Part shown: piece after piece, positions 35,939 through 47,900 of the stretch
Layout: the number at the start of each line of letters is the position of its first letter
How positions within the stretch are numbered: position 1 is the first letter of the stretch
DNA from: Lepidonotus clava
Lineage: Eukaryota; Annelida; Polychaeta; Phyllodocida; Polynoidae
Length of the DNA stretch: 64,000 nt
Reading direction: 5' to 3'
Assembly: GCA_936440205.1 (NCBI GenBank)
Contig: OW387138.1
Location: forward strand, 26,369,541-26,433,540
The notes under the pieces: model-generated
Database searches by the model: none
What the model was told of the DNA's origin: nothing
Seen by the model: only the letters and a program-made list of their open reading frames with translations
Program-made: the position numbers and the translations under genes

Positions 35939-38900
35939 GTACTGAGTATATTTGATAGCAGGGTGCCCACGCAGGTCTTATAAGGTCTTGAAAGGTCTTA
36001 TTTTGGATTTGCAATTTATAAGGCTATTAGAAAGGACTTATTTTCAGTTTGAATTCATTACAAGATAGAATTCTTCTGCCTGTAATTTTGAAAAGGTAAA
36101 AAGTTGTTCATTAAAAAATGTCATGAAAAGGTCTTATTTCGGTACCCAATAAGGTATTATAAAGGTCTTATTTAGGTCTAATTTTGATTTCTGAAAAAGC
36201 GTGGGCACCCTGGATAGGTAAAAAAGAAAAAAGAAATATGGCAGTGTTGCACTTATTGCGGAAGCTTAAACCATATCCAAATGAGAATAAGCCAGCCTCT
36301 ATGATCTATCGTAATGTAACCGTCTCATTTTACCAAAATGTTTAATTTGCATCAATTTTCTTTGTTTTAATCCTTTATTAATCTGATGAGGGCTACTCAG
36401 TTGCCCCACTAGCCCCCACACCTTGACTCTTTATTTCGACCCGGAACTGACCCTGATAATATATAGTTTTACATTGGTCCCATTGTTAGATCTATAAACT
36501 GTGCCTAACCCCGGCGGTGTGCGACCTTTCAGTACCGGGCGTGGCACCTAGAGGACGACACGTGGAACCTGCGGCGGGGGGCCGCCCACCGCCGCTACCG
36601 GGAGTTTGTCACCCTACAGGAGCGGCTCGAGGAGCACCCGATATACAAGAAGAAAATTAGAGGTAAGTGCATGCGCAATTAATCTTCTACATCCATCTAC
36701 ACGACTTAGGAATAGGAACGTACAGAAAAATGACATTTTAGATCTTACATTTACATTAAAGTTTTCTTCGGTGTTTTTTTCAATTATTAAATGCCGTCAA
36801 AAATCGCCAATCCTAGAGGCATAATTCACGCATATGGTCCTACGCACCTGCCTGACTTACAGAATAAGAAGTTAATTTTGAACCCTAGGAGTACAATTTA
36901 CAAACAACGTATAAAAAAGAAAATTAGCAACATGTAGTGGAAGTTTTGCTTCACGTCATCTCCGGGAGATGGCGTGAACATAGAGAGAGCGGACAGGGTC
37001 ACGTGACCTGGACAGCCAATGAACAAGCAGTTCGCGCCATGTTGCCGGACTCCATGAGCACCGGAGTTTTTGCTCCCGGTTTTTGTTAGATTTCTCCTCT
37101 CCTGTGTGAGATATTTGAGAAATTTGTGCTGTTTAAGCACAGTGGAGCACCGCTCAACCTACCAAACCTAGTTTTGGCGGGTTATTTGCCGCTTTTGGCG
37201 GTTTTCGAGTGGTTTTTCCTACCGGAATCTGCTTTGTCAAAGCAAGCCGGTGGCGGAGGCTCCCGGGGCTGCTGTCCAGCGCCTTTCATCCTCTTTCCTC
37301 GTATATTTGTTAATATTACGTGGATATTTACGTGTCTGGAGGACATTCACGTGCTTTGAGGTGAGTATTTACGAGTTTCGGAATCTTTTCATGTTGTTTG
37401 AATCGATATTCTTGTAGATATGGCTTTTCCGCCTTTCCGCCTGTCCGCTTGTGACAGCGGTAAGTTTGTCAAGCTTTTGCTTTGACTCGGGCGGTTATTT
37501 CACGTGAAATAGCTCCAGAATTGTATTATTTTGGAGGAAAACATGTGTATTTACGTGTTTTCTGATATATTTACGTGTTATTAGTATTCCTCGTCGGGCC
37601 ATCATACTTCGTCCTCGTCGGGCACGACCGCCCAATGAAGTTCGCCGCCTGCCACCCTCGTGGGTCCCAAACCAGGGGCTTTCACCAACCCTCAGGTTAA
37701 TCCCCCTCCCAACCTTGGTTTTTCTCAGGTAGTAGCTGAGTTAAAGGGCTTAGGGAAAAATTTTTGTACTGAATTTAGAGGTCTAAATTCCAATGTGGAG
37801 ACATTGAATACAAATTTACATGAGGGGTTTGAGTCTACTAGGCGTTTATTGACTCAACAAGCTTCAAGTTCTGAAGATGAAGGGGGTGAGAATCTTGGGG
37901 ATTCTTCAGAGAACGATGATTTAGCTCAGGTTAGTGAGCCTGAACAGTCAGACCAAATTGATCCGTTGTTGGTAGTTAACCCGGGTGAGTCTGGGGGGAC
38001 CGAGAAGGATGATTCAGAGGAGGTTCCCTCCATTTATGCGGCAAAAGCTGCTAAACTGAAACCCCCAAAGGTTTTAGGCGACCCTCTCAAAGACCCGCAT
38101 TTAGCGGAGTATATTCAGGGGTTGTTTAAAACACCTATGACGGAAGACGCTTTTACCGAGGCTAAAAAAGTAGTTTTGGTTCCGTCTAATTTACCTTGTT
38201 TAATCCCTCCTAGAATACCCGAAGCGGCTTATAAAAAGCTGGATAGTTCAGCCAAGTTTAATGACGGGTTGTATTCAGGGTTCCAGGCTGGCTTAAGCAT
38301 GATTGGGTCGAAGCTTGCTGTGGCGATGCAGGAGCTTTGTAGTCTTACTACAAAGTGTCCTGAAAACCAATCAGTGCTCGAGCAACTGGATGACACGATG
38401 CAATTGGTTGGGTACTTTTTCACCCAGAAGGGCACCGAGAAGCGTAGAAAGAATTTAAAAACAAAATTCCCAACGCATCTTAAAAAGTTAGTGTCCGATA
38501 AATTTCCCGCAACTAGCGACAGTCTTCTGGGGGATATAGAAGAAAATGTGAAAAATTTGACAGAGTTATCAAAACTTCAGACCCAAATGGCGAAGACCAA
38601 AAAGTCCTCCCAAAAGACAGGGCCCAAAGGGGGGGTCCAAAAGAAAAAGACCTGGAAAAAGAAGGACAAGGGAAAAGGGGGTGGCAAGGGCCGCTCTTCA
38701 AACTCCTCCTCGTGGTACGCTAAGAAGCGACAAAACGCCAAAGGGGACGACAAAAAGTCCAACAAGCAGGGTTTTCGGAAGAAGGCGCAGCAGGACTAAC
38801 CCCGGTGAGTGATGGTGGTAACATTGAGTCCTCACATTCTGCTAGTGCGTGTATCTTGCCCCCTGTTCCGATTTTTGTTGCGGGGAATACTAAGAACTTT

Positions 38901-41900
38901 TTGAGCCGTTGGAGGGAGCTTACCTCTAATGAGGAAATTCTGCAAATTGTGTCCGGGATTAAGTTAGAATTTGACGATGATCCAGTTTTGGGCGTTTGGC
39001 CGCGTGAATATAAATTCAATAGTGATCTCGATTCCATGGTCAATGCAGAAATTCTTGAGCTCCTACAAAAGGGTGTGATAGTACCTCAAAAGTATGGAAA
39101 CGACCTTTTTATTTCTAACATTTTCCTTAGGCCGAAGCCTAATGGGAAATTTAGGATGATTCTCGACTTGTCTTTTTTAAACGAGAACGTCTCCAAGAAA
39201 CATTTCAAAATGCAGCATTTAGATGTGGCTATTGACATGCTTCAAAAAGGGGACTTTATGACGTCAATCGATTTGAAAGATGCCTATTATACTTTTCCAA
39301 TTCATGAAGATTATCAGAGATTTCTGTGTTTCTCATGGAAAGGGGAACTGTATAAATATAAGGCGCTTCCGTTTGGTTTGACGTCCACGCCCAGATTGTT
39401 CACTAAAGGGCTGGTACCGATTTTTTCTGTATTTCGAGAGACTGGGTATATGGGGTTTGGTTATATCGATGATTCCTTTATCATCGACAGCTCGAGAGAA
39501 AGATGCGCTCAAGGCGCTTCTTTTCTAGCGAAGTTGTTCGGTGAACTGGGTTTCGTTGTACACCCCGATAAATCACAGTTCGAGCCATCCACCTCATTGG
39601 TGTTTTTGGGTTATGTTCTCGTCTCGGAAAAAATGACGGTATCTCCCACTCAAGAGAAAAGAGACAAAGCAGTTAACAAAATCAATCAGGTTCTTAAACA
39701 AAAAAGAGTCAAAATCAGAGAAGTGGCTTCGCTGTTAGGACTTCTGAATGATTTATGTAAGGGAACGGACTATGGTCTGTCTCATCTTAAAAATCTCGAA
39801 ATGGATAAGATTTCAGCTCTACGTAGAGTAGGCAAAGTTCAATTCGAAGGTTTCATGAAATTAACTGCGATCAGCAAGCAAGACCTACAGTGGTGGTTAG
39901 TTAACGTCCCTTGGCGTGTCAGACTTATTCGTTCTAAAGCCCCTGAAATTCAGCTGGTAACTGATGCATCCATGGATGGGTGGGGTGCGGTTACGGGGTC
40001 ACAACACTCAGGCGGTAGGTGGAACTCTGAGGAAGCTTCGTGGCACATTAATGCTCTAGAAGTTAGAGCAATATTTTTGGGCTTACGAACTTTTTTCAAA
40101 GAGGCCACTAACGTTCATATCCAAATTTTATGCGATAATACAACCGCAGTGGCTTTCGTTAACCACGGGGGTGGTACAAGGTCTGTAAGGTGTAACGAAC
40201 AGGCAAAAGAGATTTGGAATTTTTGTGAGCAGCGTAACATTTGGGTTTCGGTTTCTCACATTCCTGGGGTGGAAAATGTAGACGCGGATCATGAGAGTAG
40301 GCAATTTACGGAGAACACGGAATGGGAACTCAACCCAAATATTTTTGACATGATTTGTAACAAATGGGGTCTACCTGATGTAGATCTATTTGCTTCACGT
40401 TTAAATCGTAAAGTTGAAAAGTTTGCGAGTTGGATTCCCGATCCAGATGCTTCCTTTATTGATGCGTTCTCTGTTGATTGGTCGAAATTTAATTTGTGCT
40501 ACATTTTCCCTCCTTTCAGACTAGTGAACCGCTGCGTCCGGAAAGTTCGGGCGGAGGGTGCATCGGCCGTGATAGTGGCCCCGGCTTGGCCGGGACAGCC
40601 GTGGTTTAGCGCCCTGAAGGGCCGAGGCAACGAAACGGTTCGAGTTCCACCGGGACCCGACAACCTCCTGAACCACCATCCGTCGTCATCACAAAATCTT
40701 CGAAAAAGCGCACTCCTGGTGACAATCTTCTTTTAAGGCAGACCAAAGGTTTGAAGTTGTCAGAGGGAACCAAGGATCTATTTTTAGATTCTTGGCGCCC
40801 CGGTACGCGTGTTCAGTATAATGTTTATCACAAGAAGTGGTTGCTGTATGCTTGCGAGAGGGGCGTTGCTCCTTTTAACCCTTCTTTAGAGCAAGCCTTA
40901 GAGTTTATAACCTTTTTGTACAACCAAGGCTTTGCTTACAGTACTGTCAACGCGGCCAGGAGTGCCCTTTCTCAAATACTACCTCTTTATGATGGCGTTC
41001 GTTTTGGTTCACATAACGTAGTTTGTCGGGTCCTGCGTGGGGTTTATGTAAACAGACCTCCCATTTCTAGATATCAGTCAACGTGGGACGTGGATGTTGT
41101 TTTACAATATCTTCGTACTTTGTCACCCGTTAAGAAATTGACTCTTAAAGATTTAACCTTTAAAGTAGTCATGCTTACTTTGTTGATTTCTTGTCAGAGG
41201 GTTCAGACTTTACACACGTTGAAAAGATCGTCTATTAAATGGGGATCTGATAACTCGTCAGTAACCTTCGTTTTAACTGAGGTTTTGAAACACTCTCGCA
41301 GGGGCACGCTGGGTTTTATTCACCTTAAGAGCTTTGTAGAAAAAAGTTTGTGCGTGGTCCGGGCGATAAAAGAGTACTTGGATAGAACAGAAAATCTAGT
41401 GCCTGAAGGCACTGACAGATTTTTTGTTTCTTATCTAAAACCGCATGGGCCTATTTCCAAAGACAGATTGGCCGGGTGGGTCCGCGCTGTCCTGGCCCGT
41501 TCTGGGGTAGATACGGCGGCGTTTAAGGCACATAGTGTACGGGGGGCGAGTACGTCAAAACTAGCTTCGCTAAATTTGCCCGTCAAAGCTATCATGCAGA
41601 AGGCCTCGTGGTCCTGCGAGAGTACGTTTCAAAAATATTATCACAAAGACATTCTTCCAGATCAGGAAGTTTCAAACCAAATTTTGACCGAATTTGTGAA
41701 TCGTACTAATGGGCCGTAGGTTATTTGGTAGTTACGGTTTCCTGGTCCTACAGGGCCCTTGACCATTTTGTGGTTAGTTGTGATAACGACAAGTTATAAC
41801 GAAATTTCTTAATTTCGTTCGTGATAACTTTTCTTTGTACGAGATTTGGCGTTCGTTATTTATGGGTTTACTATACCTATGGTAATTTTCACAATTCTGA

Positions 41901-44900
41901 TGTGAAAAGGGTTATCTATCGTTGTTACCCAATGTGTTCGACACGCTAATGTCCTATCTTGTAACGTAATTACGATGTTAGTCATTTCCACTAAGAAATG
42001 ACGTCGTGTGTTGTTAGGATTAGGATTTAATGCTGGGATTATTCTCAGGAGATCTAGTAATAGGATTTGGTCTGAATCTTTCTAAAAAATTCAGCAACAG
42101 TCTGTTCCTTACGGGTTCAGTTTATTACTTAAGATTTGTTCTGACCTCAGGTCAGTTATTTGTGTGAGATTTGCTGACGGCTCAGAATGCTGTGCAAATC
42201 GTTTGTACCTTTTTGTAACGCGAATTTACAAAAAATTGTCGCGAGTTGGAGGTACGGTTTGGTATATTACAAATCGGAGTTATATCTCGTACTATTTAGT
42301 CTCGAGTAATCGAAGGATTTTGAATTCTTCCGATTATAATATGGTCAGATTGTTCACATCGTTCGGACATTTGGTACAACCGAAGTAGGAGATCTAATCT
42401 CTACGCTTGAAATTCCATCCAGATGTGATAGAATTAAGGACTGATTAAAAGGATTGTTAATTTAATCGTTAATCTGGTCTTCAAGTGCTTCTTTACTAGA
42501 ATAGTAATTCATACCGATATATTTCGAATAGGTTCGGTCAAATGTGGTTAATGATAACACATTTGGAATTGTTTATAGTCGTGCTATAACAGACTAGTAC
42601 AAGTCTGAGGCTTATTTTCATTAAATGAAAATTCAATGCTTCAAATTCACAAGCGATTCGTTTTACGAATTCGTTGGAATTAAGTTTCCGGTTAAACTTT
42701 GAGTCCGTAACATGGGGGTCGATTTCCCTCGGTCCAAGTCTTTAAAGTCTCTATGTTCACGCCATCTCCCGGAGATGACGTGAAGCAAAATCATAGATTA
42801 AACGAGACTTACTTGGAAGTTGAAGTTTAATCGGGATTTTGCAAGCGTCTTCGACGTGGAGATGGGGTGAACCATTACCCACCTCATCCCACCCGGTTTC
42901 ACTTGCACATCCCTAGCTTGGTGTAACTGGCCTCGATCACAAAGGTGAACAGGCCACTCACCATTATATGGTGAGACTTACCAAGTTATTGGTAAGTGTT
43001 TTAGGCCTCAGGGAAATTCTCCCTGGCTTTAAACACTGCTTGCTCATTGGCTGTCCAGGTCACGTGACCCTGTCCGCTCTCTCTATGTTCACCCCATCTC
43101 CACGTCGAAGACGCTTGCAAAATCCCGATTAAACTTCAACTTCCAAGTAAGTCTTGTTTAATCTATGATTTTGGCGGGTCCATAACAATGTGTATAATGT
43201 TATTTATGAGGAAATATTCTAGCTCATTGGAAAATGTCTTAAACTTTAAAGCAATACATGTTTGTCTTTTATCACCAGACATCAAAGGGCCTCAGAGATG
43301 GAAAGTTCTCCCCTTTGGACAGATTGAGATTCACGGTATTGAGGCCAGGCGCAAGTTCTTGGAGGGGTACCTGCAGGTAAAGCCGTAAAGCTCATGAACT
43401 TTTTTTATTTCTATTTCCGGAGTACTAGTAACAGGTCCACAGTCAGACAACATCGACTTCTTCCTCAAGTAATAATATTATGGCTTGTGTGTGAAGAAAC
43501 CATGAAAAAGGGGAAATGACCATGCAAATCTAGCTTACGTCACGACTAGCAATAGTTTACGTGTTTGCGCCTGTTTTGGGGTGTCAAATTTACAATATCG
43601 ATTTACCAAATTAGGTGTAAGTTATATTTTAGTAGTAAGCTAGCAAACTAGAAAACTTTCTCTGAATTTTTGGCCATTAGATTGCTTCTTATATGATGCG
43701 TGTTCGTACTATGATATAGCTTTGGCATGTATTGACCATATCACATCTCTGTATATATACCTTTGTAACTATGTACCTTGTGGACTCGTGTTTTAGACCC
43801 TGGTGAAGAGGGACCAGGTCGGCAACAGTCTGGCTGCCCGTGAGTTCCTGGCATACGAGGGCGATGCACGACTTGCCTTCGTGAAGAAGGCGACTGAGGT
43901 GCCCCGCCTTGACAAGGTGAGGCACTCTGAGGAAAAACGGTGCAACAGATTTTATGTAACATTTTATAATACTGTATTTTGTGAAAGAATGTTTTCTAAA
44001 AAAGACATAATCTGCAAAAAATTGTCATGACGCTCCATTGGAGCTTGCGGAATACCAGCTCTTGACCTGCCAGTTTCAATATAAAAAGAAATATTCTAGG
44101 AAAAAGACAGAGCGGTGTGTCAGCATTTATTTTTAAACATTTGCTATTATAGGGGTTGCATTAAATACTACAACAGGCAGATGACTTTTGAATGTGCATC
44201 TTTCTGCCAACTGGCCTAGCAGCGCCATCTACAGTTACTTGTTTTAAATTGAATACCTCTAACCTATGTGTGCGAACAGTTGCCTCTATCTTTCTATGTT
44301 GAAGGTTTACTTCACTAACTCAAATATCCCTAACCATTGAGTGATGACATTTGCCTCTATGTTGAAGGTTTACTCCATTCACGCAAATATCTCTGGTTTT
44401 AAATACATATTGGCGACGGTTTTGATTACAAAATGCAGGTGCGACTGTATTTAGATTTTAGAGGAAAGGTCTTAGAGTGAAGTTAATCATTCGATATCAC
44501 AACACGATTTTCCAAAAGAATGGTATACTTCCAACTGCGTTACTATGGCGATTCCTTTCCATTAATATAATGACAGACCATGACAGTTTTGCCCTTTACT
44601 TCACCAGGTGATTGCACGTACATTCAGTGGAGTCATCAACAAGTTGACGACCACGCGTCCCTCCACCGGTGCCCCAGGGGAGGGCGGTTCACGGCGGGGG
44701 TCGCTGTACACAAGGGGTCCACCGGCCCCTCGGAGACTCAGCCTGGTGGACGGGGAACAACTGGTGGACCAGGACGACTTAGACCTTGACATCACCTTCA
44801 GCCACAGTGACCAGGTACTTTATACCCTAATCTCCAATCACCTTCAGCCACAGTGACAACCAGTTGTGACTTGTTACTTAGCTGGTTGCTAGGTAAATGG

Positions 44901-47900
44901 ATACTGTTTCGAGGGTCACTTTTCAAGCATCATTTAGTGTTTATAGTACCATTAATAACCAAACGAATGTCTCTTATAAGATAATGTAGATTCAAGCCAA
45001 TTTGTTGCACTGTTTTATCATTGGGTACGTACTACCTTCCCCAATTACGATCTAGTCAAAAATTTCAAATTCGAAATAAGCTGAAGTTTATCATAATAGT
45101 ATACTCATTTTGTAATAAACTGTTATAGCGCACACTCTCATCCGGTGAATTCAGTAACCACTGTAGTCCCATACTAACCTAACACTGTTTGACCTCACAG
45201 AAGGAGTACCCAGTGCAGACCATGGAGAACATGCTGAGTAAGCACATCCACGACCAGGAGGTGTCGTCGGCCGTGGAGTTCTTCAACGTGGAGGACAGTG
45301 GGAGTGACGGAGGGGGATCTGGGGATGAGGAGGGCTTTAAAGACGCCATAGAGGAGAGCTTCACACCGCACATCCCGCCTCAGCTACAGGGTAAGGAAAA
45401 AGGTAGGAATTCCCGGACTTGTACAATTTGTTTGTTTTAATAAACATTTATTATCATTAATGCAAGTAATAGTAGATACCACACTTTTTTTTCAAAAGTA
45501 GCGAGAGCGTCTTTAAAACAAGAAATACATAGCCTAGATCAAATGACATTACAAATTCTTAGTTCGTCTTCTATTCGGTCATTGGAACGCGAGTATAAAC
45601 CTAAATTGATATGATTGAAAGATGGGCCAAGTCAATAAGTGAGATTCCAGACCACGTCACCTAGCGTGGAACTCAGCTCCAGAGGGTTGGTCAGACAAGC
45701 CAGGGGTACTTTCCTCTTTGAGCTTATTTAAATATAGTTTCAGACCTGGTTTATCGACTTCGATAGCCATATCCAGCCAAACCAAGTATCTTGTGGGTAG
45801 TATCAATCAGGACAAAGTCATGGGATCAATCTATCTTGGGTTTGCCAAAGCATTTGATTCTATTAACCATGATATATTATTACTCGATAAGATGTTAGAT
45901 GTGGGCTTTTCAAACCAAATACGGACTTATCCGACTTGGGTAAAAGGCTATCTTAAAAATAGATTAGTCTTTATAGCTTGAGGTTCCAAATCAGTCACTA
46001 TAATAGTATCAGTTTGATCTGTAACAACTGTAAGCTAAAGTCATGCAATAAATACTGTTATCTATAAATATAACAATGGACTGTCATTTTGATGCAGTCT
46101 TTGAAAAGATATCTTGCAAAATATTTCAATTGGAAAAATCAAAAGATTAATAGATGTTGATACCCATTTACCGATTTACAAGTAATCGGTTCTACTTTTT
46201 GTTGAATTTGTTAGTTACATGCTAAATTTCTGTAAGCAATAGGACCTTAATAAATTACAGCAACTTCAAAGTAGGGCATTAAAGCTATGTTTTGATATTA
46301 ATTGTCCAAGATATATCAAGGAGGTGCACGTGAGGTGATCTAGTGGGTATGGTGTTGGCATGGCAAGTGGGCAGCCCAGGTTCTACCCTTGGTGCTCCCT
46401 GCTAGACTACCTTACCTTGCCGTCATTCCCACCCCCATAGATTCGATCATAGTAATTGTATGACTCAAACCCCATGGGGGTTTCAAAGAAGAACATAGGC
46501 CCCAGTATCCCCTGCTGATCGTATAACTATAAGGCAACGATAGGGGGGACCCAGTGCTGACCAAGTGGTTCTTTGGGCTCAATTCCCGGTTGGTGCTGGG
46601 TTCACTAAGGGATAAGGTACAGCAAAAATGATTTCCTGGTTTTGATCTGCTGTTTGCTTGCCCTGTCACCTACATCTCAGATACGATCACCAAAGACAAA
46701 ATTCGTCCCAACATGTTTTAGCTATGAAAATGACCCTGGCTGTTGGTACAGTGTAAAACACCCAACACTCACTCACTGTACGACTCAAAAACTGTGAGTT
46801 GGTCTCACCGTATAGCAGAAAGATTGCTGAGTAGACCTTAAACTCCAACATATCATCAACATCATCCAAGATATATCAATTTGATTGATTTACATAGCAA
46901 TGCCAAACTCAAATTCCTAGATGTGCGTCATGATAATCAATTGCTATCATTAATGTTTCATTACAGAGAACATGATGAATTCTTGATCGTGGGTAATAGA
47001 AATATGCGACAAGCAGATTTGAAAGTATTTAGATCAGATATGATTAACACTATGGTTTATGGTAGATCGCCATATAATTACAGAGGTGCAAAAAAACTCC
47101 CTGCTTGACAATATTCAAGCATTTGCCTCAAAATATGAAATTAGAATAGCAATTAACCATTTATGATATGATTTGCTATGATTGACCGTGGTACTATTGG
47201 TCTATACTACATTGTCTAATATTATGCTATATGTAATTGTGCTACAAGGACTTGCAAAAAATTGTGTTTATGTGACGGTACTCATACCATTATTGCTTCC
47301 TTCTTATTGACAGTTGACAACTATCTTCAATTTTATCATAATTTAAAGTGTATTACTAAGCTATTAACTGACGCTTAAACTAGCTAGGTAAGGATAATAG
47401 TTTGGAGCCTACTCATTGTGTACTATTTCGTGTGAAAAACGTTGTTGTCAATAATACAACATATACTGAAGATCAATTCATAAAATTGAATATAGTTTAG
47501 TAATAAAAAAGGTGACGTTTAAGCACCTGCAACTTTGTATACATACAAGGTAATACAATGCCTTAACAATGAGTGCATAGTGCAGAACTTTCTTTTTTCA
47601 TTAATTTATGAATTATTACTGTGAGTGTAAGCCTTGTATTTCATCAACATTTTTCAATATTAAAAGTTTGAATTAAATTGTTGGCCATTGAAAGCACTTC
47701 TCATACCCTTATCAACATAATGTAATGGACCTCCAACAAATCGGGTGTCGTGCTACTCCCACCATATAGCTTTATTTGTCCTACCTTCACTGGACCGTGA
47801 TTCGGTGTCCAAGGTCTGGAATGGAGTCTATAGTCCAAGCGTGAGTTGTCCCAAAGGGGCTGCCATTATCGGGGGACACAAGGGTCAAGGCGGCAAGAAG

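Larger units (their letters stand above)
36944..43172 (+). mobile_element. DIRS-like tyrosine-recombinase retroelement, looks whole
   Basis: The element lies in SNX19 intron 2 in the gene's orientation. It has near-identical inverted terminal repeats, an internal complementary region at about 42748-42872 that joins the complements of the two extreme ends, and three consecutive frames for a gag-like protein, RT-RNase H and tyrosine recombinase. This layout, without LTRs or target duplication, defines the DIRS order. The frames appear open with no breaks that I noticed, and the ends are nearly identical, so the insertion looks young. Confidence 0.93.
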
